Assembly (NCBI GenBank): GCA_045630765.1
Contig: JAZQTM010000061.1
Coordinates: forward strand, 1 to 8,168
DNA from: RGIG3009 sp045630765
GTDB taxonomy: Bacteria > Bacillota > Clostridia > Oscillospirales > Acutalibacteraceae
Reading direction: 5' to 3'
DNA: 8,168 nucleotides
Shown: piece after piece, positions 1-4,977 of the stretch
Numbering within the stretch: the first letter of the stretch is position 1
Layout: every line of letters starts with the position of its first letter
Translations under genes and position numbers: made by a program
Notes under the pieces: model-generated
The model's database searches: none
The model's input: the letters and a program-made list of their open reading frames with translations, nothing else
Told to the model about the DNA's origin: nothing

Positions 1-1
1 A

Positions 2-15
2 TACAGTATACTGTA
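2..15. promoter_or_regulatory. Candidate operator: 14-bp perfect palindrome
   Basis: The sequence TACAGTATACTGTA is its own reverse complement. It covers the -10 box of a leftward promoter (5-10), the usual place for a repressor site. The half-site is TACAG/CTGTA around a central TATA. I cannot assign a regulator family. It differs from the LexA CTGT-N8-ACAG pattern, because the half-sites are inverted relative to it. The regulated gene is outside the window. Confidence 0.5.
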
Positions 16-33
16 GCCTTTTTTAATTGTCAA
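5..33 (-). promoter_or_regulatory. Leftward sigma-70/sigma-A promoter
   Basis: On the minus strand a perfect -35 TTGACA (28-33) is separated by exactly 17 bases from a -10 TATACT (5-10, five of six consensus bases). Transcription would run left, out of the window, so the downstream gene is unseen. The -10 lies inside a palindrome, which suggests repressor control. The 34-127 gap between this promoter and the nfnB stop shows no strong hairpin terminator, only a weak 5-bp GACAA/TTGTC pairing, so read-through from nfnB into the next gene is possible. Confidence 0.75.
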
Positions 34-127
34 CACTTTTTTAGTAAAGAATTAGACAACTTGTGGAAAAATTGTCAAAATAATCAAAAAAATTACTCAA
101 TATTGCATAAAATAACTAAATTCGACT

Positions 128-1519
128 TTATTTTTCCGCCAAATAGTCATGTATAGCCGCAGCAGCCTTCTTCCCCGCGCCCATCGCCAAAATAACAGTA
201 GCGGCACCGGCCACGGCATCGCCGCCGGCGTATACACCTTCACGAGTCGTTTGGAGGGTATCTTCGTTGACAACCAAGCACCCGCGGCGGTTAGCTTCCA
301 AGCCCGGTGTGGTCGTGCGAATCAACGGGTTCGGCGAACTGCCGATTGCTGCAATCACCATATCCACATCCAGTTGATGGTTACTGCCTTCGATCTCACG
401 GGGACGACGTCTGCCCGACTCATCGGGTTCGGTAAGTTCCATAGATACACATTCCAACGAGGTAACAAAGCCTTTTTCGTCGCCGTGTACCGCAACCGGA
501 GCGGTTAACAGCAAGAATTCAATCCCCTCTTCTTTCGCGTGGTGGATCTCCTCCAAACGCGCGGGCATCTCTTCTTCACCGCGACGATAGACGATATACA
601 CCTTTTCGGCGCCCAAACGTTTGGCACAGCGTGCCGCATCCATAGCAACGTTACCGCCGCCCACGACCGCCACACGTTTTGCACGCGGAACAGGGGTATC
701 GTAATCCTCACGATACCCTTTCATCAGGTTAATACGCGTCAAGAACTCATTGGCAGACAGCACGCCCAGCAACCCCTCGCCAGGAATCCCCATAAAGCTG
801 GGCAATCCCGCGCCGCTCCCTACAAAGACGGCTTCATACCCTTGGTCAAAGAGTTCATCAATATCTAAGATCTTGCCGATCACCATATTTGTTTGAATGT
901 CAACACCGGCATCCTTAAGCGTGGCGATCTCCTTTTGCACGATATCTTTCGGCAAACGGAATTCCGGAATACCGTACATCAAAACACCGCCCGCTGTGTG
1001 AAATGCTTCAAACACGGTAACGTCATAGCCCAGTTTATTCAAATCACCGGCACAGGTCAGTCCCGCAGGGCCGGAGCCAACTACCGCCACGCGGTGTCCG
1101 TTACGCGACGGCGCGCCTACTTGTGCCGGCTGCTGTTTCATATGCATATCCGCAGCAAAGCGCTCCAGTCTGCCAATCGCTACCGGCTCACCTTTAATGC
1201 CGCGAATACATTTAGACTCGCACTGTCGCTCTTGCGGGCATACACGACCGCAGACAGCCGGCAACGCATTGGTGCCACGGATGATTTGATAAGCATCCTC
1301 AAAGTCACCGCTGACAATTTTTGCAATAAAATCCGGAATCTGAACGTTCACAGGGCAACCCGAAACACACGGCTTGTTTTTACAGTTCAAGCAGCGTTGA
1401 GCCTCGTTTATTGCCATTTCCTCCGTATAACCACAAGCAACTTCGTCAAAATTGGTCGCACGAATCTGCGGATTCTGTTCCGGCATGGGAGTTTTTTCAA
1501 GTTGATTATTGATCGCCAT
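128..1519 (-). CDS. nfnB: NfnB (NfnL)-type large subunit of NADH-dependent ferredoxin:NADP+ oxidoreductase; GltA-like
   Basis: A 463-residue iron-sulfur flavoprotein related to the glutamate synthase small subunit. The N-terminal domain has two four-cysteine groups for [4Fe-4S] clusters: C43, C46, C51, C55 and C90, C94, C100, C104. A GSGPAG FAD-binding loop lies near residues 148-153, a second Rossmann loop GGGNVAMD (NADPH) near 287-294, and the C-terminal FAD motif AGGDAV near 431-436. NfnAB couples NADH and reduced ferredoxin to NADP+ reduction by flavin-based electron bifurcation, in the cytoplasm. Alone, the protein could be read as a glutamate synthase beta subunit, but the neighbouring NfnA-like gene with its [2Fe-2S] cysteines favours Nfn. 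The reading frame extends 12 codons further upstream, but the ATG at 1519 is preferred: it overlaps the nfnA stop as TAATG and has GGAAGGA about 10 bases upstream. Confidence 0.9.
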   Translation of the reverse strand: MAINNQLEKTPMPEQNPQIRATNFDEVACGYTEEMAINEAQRCLNCKNKPCVSGCPVNVQIPDFIAKIVSGDFEDAYQIIRGTNALPAVCGRVCPQERQCESKCIRGIKGEPVAIGRLERFAADMHMKQQPAQVGAPSRNGHRVAVVGSGPAGLTCAGDLNKLGYDVTVFEAFHTAGGVLMYGIPEFRLPKDIVQKEIATLKDAGVDIQTNMVIGKILDIDELFDQGYEAVFVGSGAGLPSFMGIPGEGLLGVLSANEFLTRINLMKGYREDYDTPVPRAKRVAVVGGGNVAMDAARCAKRLGAEKVYIVYRRGEEEMPARLEEIHHAKEEGIEFLLLTAPVAVHGDEKGFVTSLECVSMELTEPDESGRRRPREIEGSNHQLDVDMVIAAIGSSPNPLIRTTTPGLEANRRGCLVVNEDTLQTTREGVYAGGDAVAGAATVILAMGAGKKAAAAIHDYLAEK

Positions 1520-2352
1520 TATGCGTTTCGTCCTTCCATAAAGGTCATCCGACAAGCGTGTTCTTGTTCTTTATATTGTCCCGAACGGTGCATTGCCTCA
1601 TCCCAATCCACTTGATGTGCATCGAACTCAGGGCCGTCAACACAAGCAAACTTGGTTTCACCGCCGACAGTTAAACGGCAGCCGCCGCACATTCCCGTAC
1701 CATCTACCATAATCGGGTTCATCGAAACGATGGTTTTGATATCATAAGGTTTGGTAACGTTGGCAACCGCGCGCATCATCGGCAACGGTCCAATGGCAAT
1801 CACCAAATCGTACTTTTCACCGGCATCCAGCAATTCCTGTAATTTGGTTGTAACAAAACCTTTATTTCCGTTCGAACCATCGTCCGTCATCACAAACAAA
1901 CGCGAACTGACAGCCTCCAGATCCTGCTCCAACATGATAATATCGCGGTTACGGAAACCGGCAATCATATCCACGTGAGCACCCAAGCGGTGCAACGCCT
2001 TTGCCTCGGGATAGGCGATCGCACATCCGACACCACCGCCAATGACGGCAACGCGCTTAAACCCGTCAAGGTCAGTCGCTTTACCCAGCGGACCGACGAC
2101 ATCAAGGATAGCGTCTCCCACGTTCAGCGTATCCAGCAAATCGGTGGTCTTCCCCACCTTTTGATACATGATCGTAATCGTCCCGCGTTCGGGATCTTCA
2201 TCCGCCAAGGTCAGCGGAATACGCTCTCCCGTTTCGTTAACGCGCAAAATAACAAACTGTCCCGCCTTTCCTTTGGCGGCGATCAGCGGTGCTTCGATTT
2301 CCATCAAAGATACAAAGGCATTAAGGGCTCTTTTGTTTACAATTTTATACAT
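1519..2352 (-). CDS. nfnA: NfnA (NfnS)-type small subunit, FAD/NAD(H)-binding with [2Fe-2S] cluster
   Basis: A 277-residue ferredoxin-NADP reductase-fold protein of the PyrK/sulfide dehydrogenase family. The flavin-binding barrel includes RIPLTLAD (44-51) and GPLGK (87-91). The nucleotide domain begins with the loop GGGVGCA (105-111). The C-terminal part has C222, C225 and C237 in the context MCGGC...FACVDGPEFD, the [2Fe-2S] ligation pattern of this family. In the Nfn complex this subunit oxidises NADH, while NfnB carries the bifurcating flavin and meets NADPH. PyrK and sulfide dehydrogenase subunits are similar, but the adjacent GltA-like gene, joined by a one-base overlap, is the nfnAB arrangement. 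The start ATG at 2352 follows GAGGTGAG at five bases. A promoter lies just upstream at 2374-2402. Length is normal for the family. Confidence 0.9.
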   Translation of the reverse strand: MYKIVNKRALNAFVSLMEIEAPLIAAKGKAGQFVILRVNETGERIPLTLADEDPERGTITIMYQKVGKTTDLLDTLNVGDAILDVVGPLGKATDLDGFKRVAVIGGGVGCAIAYPEAKALHRLGAHVDMIAGFRNRDIIMLEQDLEAVSSRLFVMTDDGSNGNKGFVTTKLQELLDAGEKYDLVIAIGPLPMMRAVANVTKPYDIKTIVSMNPIMVDGTGMCGGCRLTVGGETKFACVDGPEFDAHQVDWDEAMHRSGQYKEQEHACRMTFMEGRNA

Positions 2353-2373
2353 GGTCTCACCTCAACATTTTGT

Positions 2374-2402
2374 ATGATAACACACCACTTCTATAAAAGC
2401 AA
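2374..2402 (-). promoter_or_regulatory. Promoter of nfnAB
   Basis: On the minus strand TTGCTT (2397-2402) is followed after 17 bases by TATCAT (2374-2379, five of six consensus). The -10 is preceded by TG plus one base, an extended -10. The box lies about 20 bases before the nfnA start, giving a short leader with no room for a riboswitch. Together with the tRNA promoter it makes the 2353-2512 gap a divergent promoter region. Confidence 0.6.
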
Positions 2403-2464
2403 GAAAAGTTGCGCCCTTATCACACAAAAATATTGAAAAAACATAATTTTTTTCAAAAGAACGC

Positions 2465-2493
2465 TTGACAATCACATTACGGCGTGTTATAGT
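2465..2493 (+). promoter_or_regulatory. Promoter of tRNA-Tyr
   Basis: A perfect -35 TTGACA (2465-2470), a spacer of exactly 17 bases, and -10 TATAGT (2488-2493) with an extended TGT in front of it. Transcription would begin around 2500, about a dozen bases before the mature tRNA. This is the strength expected for a stable RNA gene. Confidence 0.85.
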
Positions 2494-2512
2494 AACACTT
2501 GCGTTTCGACGC

Positions 2513-2597
2513 GGGGGAATTCCCGAGTGGCCAAAGGGGGCAGACTGTAAATCTGTTGTCAGTGACTTCGGTGGTTCGAATCCACCTTCCCCCACCA
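2513..2597 (+). tRNA. tRNA-Tyr (anticodon GUA)
   Basis: An 85-base class II tRNA. Acceptor arms GGGGGAA (2513-2519) and TTCCCCC (2587-2593) pair perfectly, followed by discriminator A and an encoded CCA (2595-2597). The D stem is CCC/GGG. The anticodon stem is GCAGA/TCTGT around the loop CTGTAAA, with anticodon GTA at 2547-2549. A long variable arm, as expected for bacterial tRNA-Tyr, leads to the T arm GGTGG-TTCGAAT-CCACC. Its 3' end is the source of the direct repeats found at 2775-2790 and 3627-3642 and of the inverted fragments at 2647-2662 and 3499-3514. The gene itself is intact. Confidence 0.97.
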
Positions 2598-2606
2598 AAA
2601 ACAATG

Positions 2607-2632
2607 AACCGACCCAAACGGGTCGGTTTTTT
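2607..2632 (+). terminator. Terminator directly after tRNA-Tyr
   Basis: AACCGACCC (2607-2615) pairs with GGGTCGGTT (2620-2628) over an AAAC loop, followed by a T run. It begins ten bases after the tRNA CCA and ends the tRNA transcript. It lies inside the duplicated unit: the identical hairpin recurs at 3459-3484, so this terminator probably arrived with the repeat. Confidence 0.9.
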
Positions 2633-2774
2633 GTTTTTCCCACAATGGAAGGTGGATTCGAAAGGGCGTTAAGAAAACAGTCCGGTGGACTGTTTTTAGC
2701 CCGTGGGATTGCACCGCCCTACCGCACTGTACCGAAACTCATAGACGAGATCAGACTACCGCACTGCACAACGA

Positions 2775-2790
2775 CCACCTTCCCCCACCA
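2775..2790 (+). repeat. Direct copy of tRNA-Tyr 3' end (att-like), first
   Basis: The 16 bases CCACCTTCCCCCACCA are identical to the last 16 of the tRNA (2582-2597), and the identity runs four A residues further (20 bases in total). They correspond to the T-stem 3' half, acceptor 3' arm, discriminator and CCA. There is no tRNA body before them, so this is a duplicated tail of the kind left by integration at a tRNA 3' end. Confidence 0.85.
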
Positions 2791-2830
2791 AAAATCCTCG
2801 TATCGTTTGATACGGGGATTTTTACTTTTT
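2791..2830 (+). terminator. Terminator after repeat copy 1
   Basis: AAAATCCTCGTATC (2791-2804) pairs with GATACGGGGATTTT (2809-2822) over a GTTT loop, with one G-T wobble, followed by a T-rich tail. It abuts the duplicated tRNA 3' end with no spacer. I infer that it may be the original tRNA-Tyr terminator, separated from the tRNA by insertion of the repeat. Confidence 0.8.
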
Positions 2831-2979
2831 CACTATTACCTCTTCCTTTTCTCTTAAATACTCGGATTTTTGGAAAGTAAGAAGTAATAGTGAATAGTGA
2901 AGAAGCTCGGCGTCTGCTTCGCAGACGGATATAAAAATCTTTGTCAAAACGGATTCGAACGACCGAAATACGATATACC
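2829..2979. other. Non-coding repeat-rich spacer
   Basis: No gene is visible. The 11-base arms TTCACTATTAC (2829-2839) and GTAATAGTGAA (2884-2894) form an inverted repeat, with imperfect pairing continuing into the CTTCC/GGAA-type flanks. The right arm runs into a tandem ATAGTGA. A perfect hairpin CGTCTGC-TTC-GCAGACG follows at 2911-2927, without a T run, so it is not a typical terminator. At 2951-2967 there are 17 bases that match the reverse complement of tRNA-Tyr 2567-2583 at 16 positions. The stretch reads as degraded insertion debris. Confidence 0.6.
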
Positions 2980-3008
2980 TTGCTTGATTTATTGTTTTAT
3001 GCTATAAT
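2980..3008 (+). promoter_or_regulatory. Promoter of the zinc-ribbon protein gene
   Basis: TTGCTT (2980-2985), a 17-base spacer and a perfect TATAAT (3003-3008) with extended TGC in front. The start codon follows about 20 bases after the -10. The 14 bases GCTATAATAAACAA starting at 3001 recur at 3744, in the promoter of the hydrolase operon. Confidence 0.75.
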
Positions 3009-3029
3009 AAACAAAAGGAAGTGAGTGGT

Positions 3030-3407
3030 ATGATACACGGTGTTAAATATTTCAATAACGATGTGAAATATTTAAAAGAAGAGCATTTTTGCCCCGATTG
3101 TAAGACAAAACTCGAAACCGTAAAAGTTTCAAAAGTTATTAATCGAAAATCCCCAGAAGCAAAATATTTTGATTTTGGTTTAGGAAGTGCTCCAAATAAA
3201 ACTTGGTTGATAGGTAATATAAAATTTATTTGGAAAGAATTTGAATGTCCAAATTGCAAGAAGCATGTCACTGTTAAGAAAATGAAAGAAATTGAAGGTA
3301 TTACTGAACCTGAAAAAATCGGAAGTGGAATTGGTGGGAAAATTGCATTTGTAGTTTGTGGTATCATATTTATTGTAATTATAGCGTTAGTTAAAAAATT
3401 TTTATAA
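3030..3407 (+). CDS. Small zinc-ribbon protein with C-terminal membrane anchor, function unknown
   Basis: I do not recognise the family. The 125-residue protein has two CxxC knuckles, C21-P-D-C24 and C73-P-N-C76, each in the CPxC setting typical of zinc ribbons, about 50 residues apart. One hydrophobic segment near the C-terminus (about 102-121, rich in I, V, F and A) is followed by KKFL, so a tail-anchored membrane protein with the zinc domain in the cytoplasm is likely. There is no signal peptide. The ATG at 3030 is chosen over the in-frame GTG at 3021, because AAAGGAA (3014-3020) lies nine bases before the ATG but touches the GTG. The gene is visibly AT-richer than its neighbours and is the only gene between the two tRNA-derived repeats, so it looks like acquired cargo. 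It has its own promoter and is closed by the terminator at 3459-3484. Confidence 0.8.
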   Translation: MIHGVKYFNNDVKYLKEEHFCPDCKTKLETVKVSKVINRKSPEAKYFDFGLGSAPNKTWLIGNIKFIWKEFECPNCKKHVTVKKMKEIEGITEPEKIGSGIGGKIAFVVCGIIFIVIIALVKKFL

Positions 3408-3417
3408 GTTTTAATTA

Positions 3418-3445
3418 TGTTCCGGCATCTAAATGGTTCGGAACA
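3418..3445 (+). other. Hairpin abutting the left end of repeat copy 2
   Basis: TGTTCCG (3418-3424) and CGGAACA (3439-3445) pair perfectly around a 14-base loop. The hairpin starts 11 bases after the zinc-ribbon gene stop and ends one base before the repeat begins. It lacks a T run. It may protect the mRNA 3' end or mark an insertion boundary. Confidence 0.45.
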
Positions 3446-3458
3446 GCCAAAAACAAAA

Positions 3459-3484
3459 AACCGACCCAAACGGGTCGGTTTTTT
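3459..3484 (+). terminator. Terminator of the zinc-ribbon gene (within repeat copy 2)
   Basis: AACCGACCC (3459-3467) pairs with GGGTCGGTT (3472-3480) over AAAC and is followed by T residues. It is identical in stem and loop to the terminator after tRNA-Tyr at 2607-2632. Here it would stop transcripts of the small gene at 3030-3407. Confidence 0.85.
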
Positions 3485-3626
3485 GTTTTTCCCACAATGG
3501 AAGGTGGATTCGAAAGGGCGTTAAGAAAACAGTCCGGCGGACTGTTTTTAGCCCATGGGATTGCACCGCCCTACCGCACTGTACCGAAACTCGCAGACGA
3601 GATCAAACTGCCGTACTGTACAAAGA

Positions 3627-3642
3627 CCACCTTCCCCCACCA
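3627..3642 (+). repeat. Direct copy of tRNA-Tyr 3' end (att-like), second
   Basis: The same 16 bases CCACCTTCCCCCACCA as the tRNA 3' end. Here the flank after CCA differs (AGCAG instead of AAAA) and leads into a different terminator. This is consistent with a separate insertion event or with a copy brought from another tRNA-Tyr locus. Confidence 0.85.
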
Positions 3643-3647
3643 AGCAG

Positions 3648-3678
3648 AAAAAGACCGACCTTTTGGTCGGTCTTTTTT
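3648..3678 (+). terminator. Terminator after repeat copy 2
   Basis: AAAAAGACCGACC (3648-3660) and GGTCGGTCTTTTT (3665-3677) pair perfectly over a TTTT loop, ending in a T run. The A/T symmetry makes it usable on both strands. It isolates the hydrolase operon from the repeats, and its near twin lies at the end of that operon (5724-5757). Confidence 0.9.
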
Positions 3679-3722
3679 GCTTCCTTGAATCGGTTTTTTG
3701 TTTTTTCGAGGATGTCTTCACA

Positions 3723-3751
3723 TTGCAAAACAAGTTGTACTGTGCTATAAT
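3723..3751 (+). promoter_or_regulatory. Promoter of the hydrolase operon
   Basis: TTGCAA (3723-3728), a 17-base spacer and a perfect TATAAT (3746-3751) with an extended TGC. The gene start is about 30 bases downstream, preceded by a good ribosome site. It shares 14 bases with the promoter at 2980-3008. Confidence 0.75.
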
Positions 3752-3782
3752 AAACAACGATCTAATGCTAAAGGAGCAACAA

Positions 3783-4958
3783 ATGAGCTTTTTAGAGTTA
3801 AAACAGTTTATGGATAGCCTTACAAACTGGATAATACCGGGAAACAGCATCTGTGTTTATCATAAAAACACTGAGGTTTTCAGATATAGCAGCGGATACA
3901 GCGATGTGGACACCAAAGCCCCTATGAGCGCTGATAAATACATCAACATTTACTCCTGCTCTAAAATTGCAACAGTTGTAGCGGCTATGCAGCTTGTGGA
4001 AAGAGGAACAATAAAACTTTCCGATCCGCTTTACGAGTACATACCCGCTTATAGAAATATGATGGTTAAAAAGCCGAACGGCGAAATGGCACCTGCAAAA
4101 AATGTTATAACGATAGAAAACCTCTTTACAATGACCGCGGGACTAACCTACGACTTGTACACACAAGGCAAGGAAAAGGTTAGTGAAGTCACAAACGGAA
4201 AAACGGATACTTTGACTGTCGCTAATTGTATTGCACGGGACCCTTTAATATTTGAACCGGGGACTTCGTGGGGATACAGCTTATGTCACGATGTGTTAGC
4301 CGCCGTGGTGGAAATCGCTTCAGGCAAACGCTTTGCAGAATATGTACGTGAAAACATTTTTCTGCCATGCGGCATGACGAAATCCTTTTATCATATAAGC
4401 GAAGAAATAAAGAAAAACATAGCATCACAATACCAATTTGAAACCCGAGGCAAGTTTGATGCGATCGCCAGTCAGAGAGGCGATAACAAATCCCAAAATG
4501 GCACGCTAAAAAACGTAGGACTTGAAAACGTTTTTGATATTGGGAAAAATTATGACAGCGGCGGCGGTGGCGTAATATCCACCGTTGCGGACTATGCAAA
4601 ACTTGCAAACGCCTTGGCAAATTTCGGCGTGTCGGCTACGGGTGAAAGAATCCTAACCAAAAATTCCGTCGAAGCAATAAGGCAAAACAGGCTGACTCCC
4701 TCGCAGTTGACCGCGTTTAGTTGGCCTCAATTAAAAGGCTATGGCTATGGACTTGGCGTGCGTACCCTGATCAATAAAGAAACATCGGGCAGTAACGGCT
4801 CGCTTAAAGAGTTTGGCTGGGGTGGCGCGGCAGGAGCTACCGTGCTTATAGACCCTGATAAAGAGTTCTCCTTTTTCTATGCTCACCACATGCTGAATCC
4901 GCAAGAGGAATACTATCAACCTCGACTGCGCAACGCAGCATACAAATTTTTTGAATAA
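3783..4958 (+). CDS. Serine hydrolase of the beta-lactamase (class C / EstB-like) family
   Basis: A 391-residue protein with the beta-lactamase fold. The nucleophile motif SxxK is S58-C-S-K61 in IYSCSKI. The second motif contains Y165 in WGYSLCHD, within the usual PGTxxxYS-like context (PGTSWGYS). SGGGGVISTVADYAKL (259-274) is a typical family segment, and GWGGAAG (345-351) stands where KTG or HxG would be. No signal peptide or membrane segment is visible, so a cytoplasmic esterase or peptidase-like role is more likely than antibiotic resistance. The substrate is unknown. The frame is open further upstream into the repeat, but the ATG at 3783 with AAAGGAG (3770-3776) and the promoter at 3723-3751 decide the start. 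It is the first gene of a two-gene operon; the next gene starts 19 bases after its stop. Confidence 0.88.
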   Translation: MSFLELKQFMDSLTNWIIPGNSICVYHKNTEVFRYSSGYSDVDTKAPMSADKYINIYSCSKIATVVAAMQLVERGTIKLSDPLYEYIPAYRNMMVKKPNGEMAPAKNVITIENLFTMTAGLTYDLYTQGKEKVSEVTNGKTDTLTVANCIARDPLIFEPGTSWGYSLCHDVLAAVVEIASGKRFAEYVRENIFLPCGMTKSFYHISEEIKKNIASQYQFETRGKFDAIASQRGDNKSQNGTLKNVGLENVFDIGKNYDSGGGGVISTVADYAKLANALANFGVSATGERILTKNSVEAIRQNRLTPSQLTAFSWPQLKGYGYGLGVRTLINKETSGSNGSLKEFGWGGAAGATVLIDPDKEFSFFYAHHMLNPQEEYYQPRLRNAAYKFFE

Positions 4959-4977
4959 ATTAAAAAGGCGGGTTTAT

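Larger units (their letters stand above)
2595..2790 (+). repeat. tRNA-derived repeat element, copy 1
   Basis: This 196-base unit aligns without gaps to 3447-3642, offset 852. I count 11 differences by eye, ten of them substitutions in the right two thirds or the two bases at 2605-2606. In order it holds: the tRNA CCA and an A-rich spacer; a terminator (2607-2632); an inverted copy of 16 bases of the tRNA T-arm/acceptor (2647-2662); a hairpin with 10-bp stem AAAACAGTCC/GGACTGTTTT (2674-2696), closed further out by GGGC/GCCC (2664-2702); an 11-base direct repeat CTACCGCACTG (2719-2729, 2756-2766); and a direct copy of the tRNA 3' end (2775-2790). GGAAGGTGG (2647-2655) and CCACCTTCC (2775-2783) can pair to close the whole core. 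The unit is open in one frame, but between copies five of eight changed codons alter the amino acid, so coding is unlikely. A MITE-like element, an insertion relic or a structured RNA all remain possible. Confidence 0.85.
3447..3642 (+). repeat. tRNA-derived repeat element, copy 2
   Basis: Gap-free counterpart of 2595-2790. It has the same order of parts: terminator (3459-3484), inverted tRNA fragment (3499-3514), strong hairpin, and direct tRNA 3' copy (3627-3642). The paired arms are unchanged from copy 1, and one of the substitutions falls in the hairpin loop (GGT versus GGC). Unlike copy 1 it is not preceded by a tRNA; homology stops exactly at the bases matching the tRNA terminal CCA (3447-3449). 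The changes are mostly transitions and cluster toward the right half, so the duplication is not very recent or is under uneven constraint. Confidence 0.85.

Noticed and set aside
893..1615. 240-codon plus-strand open frame opposite nfnB
   Set aside because: Antisense shadow of a clearly recognisable gene, with no domain or ribosome site.
2362..2643. 93-codon minus-strand frame opposite the tRNA and its promoter
   Set aside because: Covers the tRNA antisense; artefact.
2465..2857. 130-codon open frame through tRNA-Tyr and repeat copy 1, with a counterpart at 3497-3688
   Set aside because: It runs through a tRNA and a terminator. Between the two copies five of eight changed codons change the residue, so there is no sign of protein-level selection. 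The conserved unit is better explained as non-coding.
3002..3469. 155-codon minus-strand frame opposite the zinc-ribbon gene
   Set aside because: Hydrophobic, compositionally biased shadow; the plus-strand gene has promoter, ribosome site, CPxC motifs and terminator.
2595..3642. CRISPR-like array
   Set aside because: Only two long copies 852 bases apart and no regular short repeat/spacer pattern or cas gene.
3690..3705. Further remnant of the repeat (TCGGTTTTTTGTTTTT)
   Set aside because: Sixteen bases match the repeat terminator tail, but the sequence is mostly T, so chance similarity is too likely.
3555..3782. 76-codon upstream extension of the beta-lactamase-like gene
   Set aside because: Passes through repeat copy 2 and a terminator, and precedes the promoter and the AAAGGAG ribosome site; the start at 3783 is better.
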